Assembly (NCBI GenBank): GCA_016931775.1
Contig: JAFGEC010000040.1
Span: 1-32,586 of the forward strand
Reading direction: 5' to 3'
From: Candidatus Zhuqueibacterota bacterium
GTDB taxonomy: Bacteria; Zhuqueibacterota; Zhuqueibacteria; Residuimicrobiales; JAFGEC01
DNA: 32,586 bases
The position numbers and the translations under genes are program-made. Under the pieces are notes generated by a model. That model was given only the letters and a program-made list of their open reading frames with translations, had not been told where the DNA came from and did not search any database. Shown here one piece after another: positions 15,032 through 23,792 of the stretch (positions within the stretch are counted from its first letter, which is position 1; each line of letters begins with the position of its first letter).

Positions 15032-15396
15032 TTGTTGTTATGTATTGCTTTAATAAAAAACATCATCGACGACCTGCATCATCATGCAATTGTCGGTATC
15101 ATTGGTGCACGTCAGGTCGGTAAAACAACACTTGCCAGACAAATACTCGAAAGCACCCAATGGGAAAACACGTTTTACGACCTTGAAAATCCGCAGGATA
15201 TCGCCCGGTTGGCAGATCCGATGTTGGGCGTACAGGACAAAAAGGGGCTGGTTGTCATCGATGAAGTACAACGATATCCGGAAATATTTCAAGTGCTTTG
15301 GATTCCTTGCGTCTGACCAATTTGTCCGTCATTCACGCCGGCGTTTTTTCATTTCCTTTGGCGGAAAATGTCCATGCCGTTGCTTTTAAAGATTAA
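15032..15396 (+). pseudogene. Remnant of an AAA ATPase with DUF4143 domain
   Basis: The first frame (15032-15316) encodes the N-terminal ATPase part, with Walker A GARQVGKTTLARQI and Walker B LVVIDEVQR. At about 15297, after FQVL, it breaks off. A different frame then continues with SLRLTNLSVIHAGVFSF and a short end to the stop at 15394-15396, matching the extreme C-terminus of the same family. The usual protein is about 380-400 residues, so some 270 central codons are deleted and the frame shifted. No ATG start is present; the track begins at TTG. It is a decayed gene with no expected function. Confidence 0.75.
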
Positions 15397-15497
15397 TTTC
15401 AAATTTTACTGTAAATCCCAAAAAATATGCGACCGATATAAAGTCCTGCCAGGCGACTTTTAACATTCATCTCCCATTTATCCCGAAAAACAAACAT

Positions 15498-15522
15498 GCG
15501 GCGCACCCCCAAAATGCGCCGC
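15498..15522 (-). terminator. Intrinsic terminator of the first sulfatase gene
   Basis: Read on the minus strand, GCGGCGCA pairs with TGCGCCGC over a 9-base loop (perfect 8-bp stem), followed by a T-rich stretch (TGTTTGTTTTTC). It lies 14 bp after the sulfatase stop. Confidence 0.7.
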
Positions 15523-15535
15523 TCTTTATGACAAA

Positions 15536-17140
15536 CTATTTTCCCCCGTGCGCCAAATCCTCCTCCAATACCCTTTTCGCCACATCATCAATATCGCCGT
15601 ACTGTCGACGCAATTCTTCCAGTCTGACGAGAAGATTATTGACGATCTCTTGATATTCCGGATCGCCGTAGACATTCTTCATCTCATGCGGATCTTTTTC
15701 CATATCGTACAATTCCCATTCATCGATATCATAATAAAAATGCAAAAGTTTATAACGTTTGGTACGGATGCCGTAATGGCGTTTGACCATATGAGCACCC
15801 GGGTATTCAAAATAATGATAGTACACCGCATCCCGCCAATCTGCCGGAGTTTTACCATGCAACAACGGCAAAAGGCTCCTGCCCTGCATATCTGCGGGTA
15901 TTTCCGCCCCGGCGGCCTCAAGGAAGGTTTCGGCAAAATCGAGATTCTGAACCAGAACTTTATTGACGCTGCCGGCCTTAATCCTGCGCGGCCAGCGCAC
16001 CAAAAGCGGCGTGCTGAATGACTCTTCGTACATAAACCGCTTGTCGAACCAGCCGTGCTCACCCAGATAAAATCCCTGATCCGAAGTATAGACCACGATT
16101 GTGTTCTCCGTCAATCCGGCTTTTTCCAGATAATCAAGCAGCCGACCTACATTGTCATCCACTGATGCCACACAGCGCAGATAGTCCTTGATGTAGCGCT
16201 GATATTTCCACCTGACCAGGTCTTTTCCCTCCGGTGACTGCTCCACGGCTGCTTCATTGCGCGGATCAAAGGCATCGTCCCATGCCTGGCGCTGGCTCTC
16301 GGTCATGCGGCGAATATTGGCATTGTACGATTCGATACCGGCCGGGCTCGTGTCAGGAAAAACCTCCGCCTGCTCGGGTTTCAGCTTTAAATCACCGGAC
16401 GGCCGCAGATCGTGCGCTACGGACTGTTCCTGCTCTTTTGCCGCCCTGCCGCGATCGGCGTAATCGTCAAACAGGTTGTCCGGTTCGGCAATGGTCTCAC
16501 CGGCGTATGTTTTCAAATGGTCGGGACCGGGCCACCAGGCGCGATGCGGGGCTTTATGGTGATACATTAACAGGAACGGTTTTTGGGGATCCCGTCTTTG
16601 TTTTAACCATTCGAGTGCCACATCGGTGATAATGTCCGTTACGTAGCCTTCGATTTGTTCCTGGCCTTCGGGCGTCTTAAAATCAGGATTGTAATAGTTG
16701 CCCTGGCCCGGCAGTACTTTCCAGAAATCAAATCCTGTGGGATCGGTTTTTAAATGCCATTTACCGACCATAGCGGTCTGGTAACCAGCCTGCTGCAACA
16801 GTTTGGGAAAAGTCTGCTGCGATCCGTCAAAATGCCGGTTGTTGTCGGTCACGCCGTTTATATGGCTGAATTTACCCGTTAGAATGACCGCACGGCTGGG
16901 CGCGCAGATGGAATTGGTGACGAAACAGTTATCAAACCGCATGCCGCCGGCGGCAATCCGGTCCAGATTTGGTGTTTTATTGATTCGGCTGCCGTAGCAG
17001 CTCATGGCCTGCCGCGTATGGTCATCTGACATGATAAACACAATGTTGGGTTGCCTGCTCTTTGTGCTGCAATTTAATGCAGCCAATCCCAGTGTTGCCA
17101 AACCGGCTGTCTTTAAAAACCGTCTTCTTTGTAATTGCAT
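15536..17140 (-). CDS. Tat-exported lipoprotein sulfatase, Cys-type
   Basis: A type I sulfatase of 534 residues that hydrolyses sulfate esters, probably on a polysaccharide. The start at 17140 ([10 protein letters not shown]) follows AGAAGGAGAAAAT; the longer frame from 17179 lacks a site. The N-terminus is a twin-arginine signal (RRRFLKTAG), with a possible lipobox ending ALNC (Cys24), so it may be anchored in a membrane. The sulfatase core is [10 protein letters not shown] (metal Asp39 and Asp40) and the modification motif [12 protein letters not shown] (Cys79 becomes formylglycine). GKWHLK, HHKAPH and [18 protein letters not shown] supply further active-site residues. Length is typical. 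Formylglycine requires FGE or anSME; neither is intact in the window. A second sulfatase lies upstream on the same strand. Confidence 0.94.
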   Translation of the reverse strand: MQLQRRRFLKTAGLATLGLAALNCSTKSRQPNIVFIMSDDHTRQAMSCYGSRINKTPNLDRIAAGGMRFDNCFVTNSICAPSRAVILTGKFSHINGVTDNNRHFDGSQQTFPKLLQQAGYQTAMVGKWHLKTDPTGFDFWKVLPGQGNYYNPDFKTPEGQEQIEGYVTDIITDVALEWLKQRRDPQKPFLLMYHHKAPHRAWWPGPDHLKTYAGETIAEPDNLFDDYADRGRAAKEQEQSVAHDLRPSGDLKLKPEQAEVFPDTSPAGIESYNANIRRMTESQRQAWDDAFDPRNEAAVEQSPEGKDLVRWKYQRYIKDYLRCVASVDDNVGRLLDYLEKAGLTENTIVVYTSDQGFYLGEHGWFDKRFMYEESFSTPLLVRWPRRIKAGSVNKVLVQNLDFAETFLEAAGAEIPADMQGRSLLPLLHGKTPADWRDAVYYHYFEYPGAHMVKRHYGIRTKRYKLLHFYYDIDEWELYDMEKDPHEMKNVYGDPEYQEIVNNLLVRLEELRRQYGDIDDVAKRVLEEDLAHGGK

Positions 17141-17290
17141 ATTTTCTCCTTCTGTCATGATAATATTTAAAAATTTCAAAAAAAACTGCTCGAATATTTA
17201 TAAAGTAACAAAATCAAAACCATGAAAATATTCAAAACAAAATATCAATCATCTCATCCAATCAACAATAATTCATCATGTTCTTTGGGT

Positions 17291-17352
17291 CCTGTTCATA
17301 GATCACTGATCATAGCTCATTGATCACTGTTCCTTGGTCATTGTTCACTGAT
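17291..17352. repeat. Degenerate short tandem repeat (TCATTGATCACTG-like)
   Basis: A run of loosely repeated words, GTTCATAGATCACTG, ATCATAGCTCATTG, ATCACTGTTCCTTGG and TCATTGTTCACTG, spans the gap after the second sulfatase and its last codons. Each word holds TCAcTG or TCAtTG. Unit length varies around 13-15 bp. No spacer-repeat order as in CRISPR. Confidence 0.5.
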
Positions 17353-18919
17353 TTTTATCAACCGGCCACGGCAGCACACCGCAACGCTCAGCCCATCGGT
17401 CATATAATTTTTTCAGTTCCATCACCTTATCCGGATACCGGCCGGCCAGATCGTAGAGTTCGGTACGGTCGGCCTCCAGATCATACAATTCCCATTTATT
17501 TTTATGGCGGGATACCAGTTTCCATTTGCCGCTTCGCACGGCACGATTGCCCATGTGTTCCCAGAACAGAGCAGGATGAGGTTCGCGCTGTTCGCCGCGA
17601 AAAACCGGCACCAGACTCTTTCCCGCCGTCGGCAGAATACTCTTCCCATTAAAGACAGAAGGATATTCGATACCTGCGGCATCGATACAGGTGGCCAGCA
17701 GGTCGATACAATGCGCCACCTGACCGGTCATTTTGCCCGGACGGGGAATCACGTGCGGCCAGCGCGCGATAAACGGTGTGGATATGCCGCCTTCGTGCAC
17801 CCAGTGCTTGTACAACCGGAACGGTGTATTGCTGGCATTGGCCCAACCTTGACCGTAACTGGAATAGGAATCAACGGTCCCCAGAATTCCTTTGGGATCG
17901 TGGTCGAACCCGGTTACACCGCCTTCATGTGTACCGCCGTTATCCGATAAAAACATCACCAGTGTGTTGTCTGTCAAGCCCAGCTCGTCGAGTTTATCCA
18001 GCAACCGGCCGATATTGCGGTCCAGACAATCAATCTGGGCGGCGTAAATCGCCATTCTTAAATCCATTTCATCCTTGTCTTCGATATCTTCCCATGGTGT
18101 AACATCCGAAGGAGATAGAGGCCAGTTACTATCCACAATTCCAAGATCGATTTGGTATTGATGGCGCTGTTTCCGCAACTTTTCCCAGCCTTGCGAATAT
18201 TTACCGCGATATTTTTTAATATCATCGGGCCACGCCTGAATTGGGAAATGGGGGGCGATGTGGGCCACATACATAAAGAACGGCAGTCCGTCATTGTAGG
18301 CCTCTTCCAAAAACTCCAGAGCATAATCCGTAAAAGCGTCGGTGGAGTAAAATTTTTCATCGGGGATAAATTCGGTTTCGTTCAAGTAAACCTTACGGTT
18401 GGGTTTTAGAAAAGGGTAAAAATAAACACCACCTCCGGCTGGTACACCAAAAAACCGGTCAAATCCCCGGTCGGTGGGCCACTGGCCTTTGACGTCACCC
18501 ACGTGCCATTTACCGGTTATCATGGTCCTGTACCCTCCGCTGCGCATTAATTCAGCAATGGTCACGCAGTTTTTGTTGAGGTATCCCTGATATGAAGGGT
18601 AACCACGATTGCCGTTCATGTGCCCGACACCTGCCTGATGCTGATACAAACCGGTGAGCAAGGACGCCCGGGTGGGACAACAGCGAGCGGTGTTGTAAAA
18701 CTGCTTGAACCTCAGCCCTTCTTTTGCCAGCCGGTCGATATTGGGCGTGGGAATTTCGGAACCGTAGCACCCGATATCGGAAAATCCCATGTCGTCGGCC
18801 ATAATGAGCAGGATATTGGGCTTTTGAGATTTTACACAACGCGACATCAGTGTTGGGATAAAAACGGTAGCCGTACCGTAGGTTGCGATTTTAAGAAAAG
18901 AACGGCGCGTGAAGGTCAT
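17345..18919 (-). CDS. Tat-exported arylsulfatase-like enzyme, Cys-type
   Basis: A sulfatase of 524 residues. The start at 18919 (MTFTRRSFLK) follows GGAGGAAATC; an upstream ATG at 18931 overlaps that site. Residues 1-28 are a Tat signal (TRRSFLKIA). The core is PNILLIMADDMGFSD (metal Asp42-Asp43) and CCPTRASLLTG, where Cys80 is the formylglycine position in the CxPxR motif. GKWHVG and SDNGGTHEGG are also present. The CCPTR form is typical of the arylsulfatase A-like group acting on polysaccharides. It lies upstream of the other sulfatase with a 204-bp gap, so they may form one unit, and both would need a maturase encoded elsewhere. Confidence 0.94.
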   Translation of the reverse strand: MTFTRRSFLKIATYGTATVFIPTLMSRCVKSQKPNILLIMADDMGFSDIGCYGSEIPTPNIDRLAKEGLRFKQFYNTARCCPTRASLLTGLYQHQAGVGHMNGNRGYPSYQGYLNKNCVTIAELMRSGGYRTMITGKWHVGDVKGQWPTDRGFDRFFGVPAGGGVYFYPFLKPNRKVYLNETEFIPDEKFYSTDAFTDYALEFLEEAYNDGLPFFMYVAHIAPHFPIQAWPDDIKKYRGKYSQGWEKLRKQRHQYQIDLGIVDSNWPLSPSDVTPWEDIEDKDEMDLRMAIYAAQIDCLDRNIGRLLDKLDELGLTDNTLVMFLSDNGGTHEGGVTGFDHDPKGILGTVDSYSSYGQGWANASNTPFRLYKHWVHEGGISTPFIARWPHVIPRPGKMTGQVAHCIDLLATCIDAAGIEYPSVFNGKSILPTAGKSLVPVFRGEQREPHPALFWEHMGNRAVRSGKWKLVSRHKNKWELYDLEADRTELYDLAGRYPDKVMELKKLYDRWAERCGVLPWPVDKNQ

Positions 18920-19001
18920 GATTTCCTCCATTTTTTCATAACAATCTTTGAAAAGCTATAAAACCACTCGCTTTAAAGATTGGTTTTAGATATAAAAAGA
19001 T

Positions 19002-19277
19002 CTAGTTTAGACTATTTTCACCAGCCATACTAATCCTCACCGCCATACCGCCTTTTGCACTCATTTTAATTTTAAGAACGGTATGTGCGCTCACCGTTCT
19101 TCGTTCAATAGCCATATGGGTCCGGATTTGAACATTCGGATCGTCTGTGTAAACATATGCAATATGATTCACTCCAGCTTTTAGAAAATCCAACGGCACA
19201 TCGAAAACACGCGTTTTACCGCTGTTCATACAGCCGATAAACCAGTTATCACCCGAACGCCTGGCATTCACAGCATA
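19002..19277 (-). pseudogene. C-terminal remnant of a GH97 glycoside hydrolase
   Basis: About 91 codons match the C-terminal beta domain of GH97 alpha-glucosidase/galactosidase: YAVNARRSGDNWFIGCMNSG, then VPLDFLKAGVNHIAYVYTDD and a final KGGMAVRIS. Full GH97 proteins are about 650-700 residues, so the catalytic part is missing. The remnant starts directly after the deaminase stop codon and in the same frame, with no ribosome site of its own, so it is unlikely to be expressed. A recombination event probably joined the two. Confidence 0.7.
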
Positions 19278-19835
19278 TTAATAAATAACACCGTTTCTTT
19301 GTTTATAAGACTGTAAAATCGAACACGCCGGTGTTCTGAGCAGATGTTTTGTCACACGGATATTTCTGGCCGTCAGTTCGTTTTCAATATGTTCCGGCAG
19401 GGGACCCTCATCAAATCCCAGAATGCTCTCCACATCATGGCGGTCGGCGGCGTAAACCAACCGCCGGACACCGGACCACATCAGAGCACCTGTGCACATA
19501 AAACAGGGCTGAGCGCTGGAAAACAGTTCGTATCCGTCGCCGAGTCGGTATAAGGATAGCTTGTGTTGTGCAAATATAATGGCCATCACCTCGGCATGTG
19601 CGATGGAACAGTTCATGGAAACGACCACATTGACGCCGGCAGAAATCAGTTCTCCGGTTTTTTGATAAAAAATCGCCGCACCGAACGGCCCGCCTGTATC
19701 GTTTTGAACGTTTTTATCGGTTAGATCAAGTACGAACTGCATTTTCGCGTTGTCCGAATCAAAAAAACGGTTTGTGGTTCTCATGGATGCAAACCACTCC
19801 GGCAGTTTTAAATGGACGGATAATAATTGCAGCAT
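19278..19835 (-). CDS. Nucleoside/guanine deaminase (CDA fold)
   Basis: A zinc-dependent deaminase of about 185 residues from the cytidine/deoxycytidylate deaminase fold, closest to guanine deaminase by its layout. Zinc ligands and proton shuttle: H80-A-E82 in AHAEVMAI, and PCFMC (Cys111 and Cys114). GGPFGAAIF and the ending YKQRNGVIY fit the guanine deaminase/TadA-like group. The start is taken at ATG 19835, which has a weak GGAA site; the frame stays open to a TTG at 19976, but that extension is unlike any deaminase. It should act in purine salvage in the cytoplasm. Its 3' end abuts the GH97 remnant. Confidence 0.88.
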   Translation of the reverse strand: MLQLLSVHLKLPEWFASMRTTNRFFDSDNAKMQFVLDLTDKNVQNDTGGPFGAAIFYQKTGELISAGVNVVVSMNCSIAHAEVMAIIFAQHKLSLYRLGDGYELFSSAQPCFMCTGALMWSGVRRLVYAADRHDVESILGFDEGPLPEHIENELTARNIRVTKHLLRTPACSILQSYKQRNGVIY

Positions 19836-20146
19836 GGTTCTATTTCCGGTTAGTGGATACAATTCACGGTACAATATATGCCTACAAGATTCAATTTGAT
19901 TTTCGGGCTGAACACCCGACTGATTGATCCGTCTTATCTTGAATCTATCTTTTTGAACATATGAAATAAATATCAATTTCTCAAATACTTTTGCCGGACG
20001 GAACAGTTTTATTAATAATCGCTGCCCGAATTCGTAAAAACTTGCTTGATTAACAGATATTTTTTTTTAATTTACAGATAATTATGATCACTCAATTGTG
20101 GTGTGCCCAACGAATTAAAAAAGTACGTTAAAATAGGGAGAGCCCC

Positions 20147-22702
20147 GTGTTGCCAACAAAAAAATCAGCTGCCTTGTATTGTTTTACTTTTGTTCTGACT
20201 TTCGGATTTTCCACACTCTTCAGCCAGCCCGTCATCGTTACCAACCGGACACAACTTAATTTCGGCGCACTTCCGGGAGTGTGGACAAACGGACAAACCG
20301 TTCTAGTCGATAATGCCAGTACAGGGACACTGAACTGGACGGCGACACCTGGCATAAGTTGGATAACTGTTATGCCCACTGCAGGAACTGGAGCATACAT
20401 CCTCACTGTTTCGGTAGATCCGGCTGGTATGTCAACTGGCACCTATTCCGGTCTGATAACCATCTCAGATCCCGGCGCGATCAATTCACCGCAGACGGTC
20501 AATGTAAATCTGACGATTTATAATCCCGGAGCCACCTCACCCCCGTTCGGAGTTTTTGACACACCATTAAACGGATCGACTGTGCGCGGTTCAATCCCCG
20601 TTACGGGTTGGGCGCTGGATGACATTGGTGTGGAGAATGTAAAAATATACAGACAAGACGGCGGCAGTCTGGTGTATATCGCAGATGCAACATTTATCGA
20701 AGGTGCCCGCCCCGACGTTGAAGTGGCTTACCCGAATTACCCCAATAACTATAAAGCCAGCTGGGGATACATGTTGCTGACCTATATCCTTCCCAACGGC
20801 GGCAACGGCACTTTTACACTGCATGCGATAGCCACGGACATGGAGGGCAACCAGGTGACACTTGGGATAAAAACCATCACCTGCGACAACGCCAACGCCG
20901 TCAAGCCGTTCGGTACTTTGGATACGCCAGCACAGGGAGGCACAGCCAGCGGCAGCAGTTATGCGGTTTGGGGATGGACGCTGACACCGCAACCGAACAT
21001 GATACCGACCGATGGTTCCACCATTCATATCTGGGTTGACGGCGTCAATCTGGGTCATCCTATCTATAACATATACAGAAGCGATATTGCGGCCATGTTC
21101 CCGGGATATGCCAACAGTAACGGTGCCGTTTTTCTTTTTTATCTGGATACAACAATTTATTCTAACGGATTACATGTCATACAGGTTACAGTTGTCGACA
21201 ACGCTGGGAACGCAGACGGAATCGGAGCGAGATATTTTACCATTATAAATCCGACCGGTGGGCCCGAAATGCGTGTATTGGGCAATGGCAATCTGATCGC
21301 AAACCTGGATTATATACCATCCACGGCGGACGGTACCGATTTTGGTGATATATGTGAAACAACCGGATCGAAAAACCACCCGTTCGTTATCCAAAATGTC
21401 GGAACGGACAATCTTATTTTAAACGGATCTCCCCTCGTCGATTTAACCGGGCCGAATGCAACTGATTTTTCTGTTGTGCAACCCGGAATCAGCACGATTC
21501 CAGCCGGCGGCGGTGAAACGAGTTTTCAGATTATCTTCAATCCGTCTAGTGCCGGTGTAAAAAAAGCGACGGTTATTTTCGAAAACACAGATATAACCCA
21601 GGATCCTTACTCTTTTGCCATCTGGGGGAGAGGTCTTACCGACTCTGATGGTGACGGCATTGCCGATGGCACTGAAGGCACCGGCGACCGCGACGGGGAT
21701 AATGTTCCCGACAACCAGGATTACGATCCGTCCGGCTGGATATACAACGAGGCCAACGGCCAGATTATCTCAGGCGGCACGGTTCAGGTGACGCCATCTG
21801 CCGGCGTCACTATTATTGAGGACGGCACCAACGGCTATTATCAGTTTATTGTATCGCAGGCCGGGGATTATACTATTTTATATACGCCACCGGCGGGATA
21901 CTTGATGAGCGGTTCGTGTCCGGCCCAGTCAGGGCCATTGGATCCCGCTCCCGCGGATCCGAATCCATTGATCGTTGGTGTGGGCACCCGGGCCGGCACA
22001 AGTGACCAAATGACTGACTGGACATGCGGCAACAATCCGTGGTATACGGTTTTCCGGCTCGAACCGGGCGATCCTGTCATCATCAACAACAATATACCCC
22101 TCCGCCAACCCATCGACATTCAATTGACATCCTATACGGCGTCGGCGGACGGCGACAAAGTTACACTCGCATGGAAGACGGAATCTGAAATAAACTGCGC
22201 AGGATTTTATATCCACAGACGTTTCGATAAAAATACCGATTATTTACGTCTCAACAAAAGTATTATTCCGGCGTGCGGAAACAGGGTATCCGGTTCGGCA
22301 TATGAGTATGTCGATTCACCACCTTCAGCTGACGGTATCTTTTATTATAAACTGGAAGAAATCGGTTTTAATGGTAAAAGCACCTTCTACGGACCCGTCA
22401 CTGTCACAATGAAAGGAATTCCAAAACGTTACGCCTTTTTGCAGAATTATCCCAATCCGTTCAACCCTGAAACCCGTATAAAATTTGATGTCGTAAGAGA
22501 CGGATTTGTTTCGATCAATATTTACGATATCACCGGCAAACAGGTGCGTACGCTGGTTGCCGAACAAAAATCCCCCGGATCGTTTACGGTTGTTTGGGAC
22601 GGACGGGATGATGCTGGCGTACCGGTTGCAGGGGGTATTTATTTGTGCGAAATGCAGGCATGGGATTATCGTAAGATCATAAAAATGGTTTTAGCAAAAT
22701 AG
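20147..22702 (+). CDS. Large multidomain T9SS-exported surface protein
   Basis: An 851-residue secreted protein with a GTG start (GGGAG site 9-10 bases upstream) and a signal peptide (about 1-27). Visible parts in order: a BACON-like domain (about 30-122, LNFGALPG...SWITVMPTAGTGAY), two Ig-like segments (about 127-365), an abnormal-spindle/choice-of-anchor domain (about 370-497, FGDICETTGS...NHPFVIQNVGTDNL), a thrombospondin-3-like calcium loop (DSDGDGIADG, RDGDNVPDNQD), a prealbumin-like domain, an FN3-like domain (about 660-755) and a type A T9SS sorting tail (762-851, NYPNPFNPE, YDITGKQVR). No catalytic domain is recognised. It may bind carbohydrate or act as an adhesin. Confidence 0.87.
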   Translation: MLPTKKSAALYCFTFVLTFGFSTLFSQPVIVTNRTQLNFGALPGVWTNGQTVLVDNASTGTLNWTATPGISWITVMPTAGTGAYILTVSVDPAGMSTGTYSGLITISDPGAINSPQTVNVNLTIYNPGATSPPFGVFDTPLNGSTVRGSIPVTGWALDDIGVENVKIYRQDGGSLVYIADATFIEGARPDVEVAYPNYPNNYKASWGYMLLTYILPNGGNGTFTLHAIATDMEGNQVTLGIKTITCDNANAVKPFGTLDTPAQGGTASGSSYAVWGWTLTPQPNMIPTDGSTIHIWVDGVNLGHPIYNIYRSDIAAMFPGYANSNGAVFLFYLDTTIYSNGLHVIQVTVVDNAGNADGIGARYFTIINPTGGPEMRVLGNGNLIANLDYIPSTADGTDFGDICETTGSKNHPFVIQNVGTDNLILNGSPLVDLTGPNATDFSVVQPGISTIPAGGGETSFQIIFNPSSAGVKKATVIFENTDITQDPYSFAIWGRGLTDSDGDGIADGTEGTGDRDGDNVPDNQDYDPSGWIYNEANGQIISGGTVQVTPSAGVTIIEDGTNGYYQFIVSQAGDYTILYTPPAGYLMSGSCPAQSGPLDPAPADPNPLIVGVGTRAGTSDQMTDWTCGNNPWYTVFRLEPGDPVIINNNIPLRQPIDIQLTSYTASADGDKVTLAWKTESEINCAGFYIHRRFDKNTDYLRLNKSIIPACGNRVSGSAYEYVDSPPSADGIFYYKLEEIGFNGKSTFYGPVTVTMKGIPKRYAFLQNYPNPFNPETRIKFDVVRDGFVSINIYDITGKQVRTLVAEQKSPGSFTVVWDGRDDAGVPVAGGIYLCEMQAWDYRKIIKMVLAK

Positions 22703-22717
22703 GGCTTGATTGTTGTT

Positions 22718-22855
22718 CCACTCGTGTCCATACTCCAGCGAGCCGCAGGAGCGTGGATACCAATATTTAGAGTATAGCAGGGCGGTTGATGGACCATCCA
22801 CTCGTGTCAACGCTCCCACCTGCCGCCGGAGCGGCCGAGGCTGGATCTCCAAGCA
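22718..22855 (+). repeat. Two diverged direct repeats 80 bp apart
   Basis: CCACTCGTGTC occurs at 22718-22728 and 22798-22808. In both copies, CCGC(A/C)GGAGCG follows 25 bp after the start and TGGAT-(A/C)-CCAA a little further on. The units (about 47 and 55 bp) lie between the T9SS gene and the convergent CobW gene. No gene or clear terminator is seen in this gap. Confidence 0.55.
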
Positions 22856-22895
22856 GGAGCGCGCATACAAATCCATCCAGTCATTTGAATGATTA

Positions 22896-23792
22896 TCAAT
22901 TTTGAAACAACCGGCCAAATGCCTCGGTAACCCCCTTTTGATCCACATCTTTACCGATCACGACCAGTCGATTTTCCCTTTTCTGCCCGGGAATTTTTTT
23001 TTGCGTCCATCTGTCCGTGGTGGCATCAATCTCAAAAACCGATCCGTCCATTGTCACGTTTCCTTTAACCCTTAAAATGGTGCCGGCCAGACTGTTGACA
23101 AAATCGGTCCACGCCGCCATATCACAGCTGCCTTCTGAATTCAGTGTAACCGAAACCACCGGATCGGGGCGCCCTTCACCCGGGGTACCTGTTCCGACAA
23201 TATTCTGGCGCTGAAAGTCTTCAATCCGGGCAAGATCGAGAGAACAATAACTGGTCGCTACAACGCGAGCACCGGGAGCAAGAGAAATCACAACCTCTTT
23301 TACCGCTTCCAAAACCTGCGGCGTCACAAGATCAATTTTATTGATAATCACTATATCCGCCTTTGACACCTGTGACACCGGGGCGAGTAAAAAAGTTTTC
23401 ACCTTGAGAAAATTCTGCGCATCCACCACACAAACATTAACCGAAAGATGGATGTGCTTCTTGAGTACCGGCAGGGCCAGCATATTTTCCATTTCGGCCG
23501 TATCCGCCATACCCGTTGCTTCGATAATCAGCAATTCAGGATGCAACTTTTGTGCAATTCGCTCCACTTCGGCGATAAAATCCGTGCGCACACATATACA
23601 AAACAAGCTCCCCTTGTTCAATTCAACCGTCTCATAAGATCCTTTTACCAACCTTTGCGCATCGATATTCACTTCACCAAACTCGTTGACAAGCAGAACG
23701 GTACGTTTTGATCTATAATGATTTATCAACCGATTGAGGAGTGTCGTTTTACCGGCGCCGAGGAATCCGGTTATTAAAATTGTGGGAATCAT
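22896..23792 (-). CDS. CobW/P47K-family GTPase (metallochaperone)
   Basis: A 298-residue G3E GTPase of the CobW/COG0523 family, which delivers metal (zinc, cobalt or others) to target enzymes or to cobamide synthesis. Walker A is GFLGAGKTT (9-17), the guanine site NKID is in IINKIDLV, and a CobW C-terminal domain ends the protein. The hallmark CxCC metal motif reads C65-I-C67-V, so the last Cys is lost, which may weaken or change metal binding. Its ATG overlaps the stop of the URO-D/thioredoxin gene upstream (ATGA), so both are one operon and it may serve that methyltransferase with metal or corrinoid. That pairing is inference. Confidence 0.92.
   Translation of the reverse strand: MIPTILITGFLGAGKTTLLNRLINHYRSKRTVLLVNEFGEVNIDAQRLVKGSYETVELNKGSLFCICVRTDFIAEVERIAQKLHPELLIIEATGMADTAEMENMLALPVLKKHIHLSVNVCVVDAQNFLKVKTFLLAPVSQVSKADIVIINKIDLVTPQVLEAVKEVVISLAPGARVVATSYCSLDLARIEDFQRQNIVGTGTPGEGRPDPVVSVTLNSEGSCDMAAWTDFVNSLAGTILRVKGNVTMDGSVFEIDATTDRWTQKKIPGQKRENRLVVIGKDVDQKGVTEAFGRLFQN

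Noticed and set aside
17141-17179. 13-codon N-terminal extension of the first sulfatase
   Set aside because: It would precede the Tat signal and has no ribosome site; ATG at 17140 has AGAAGGAG.
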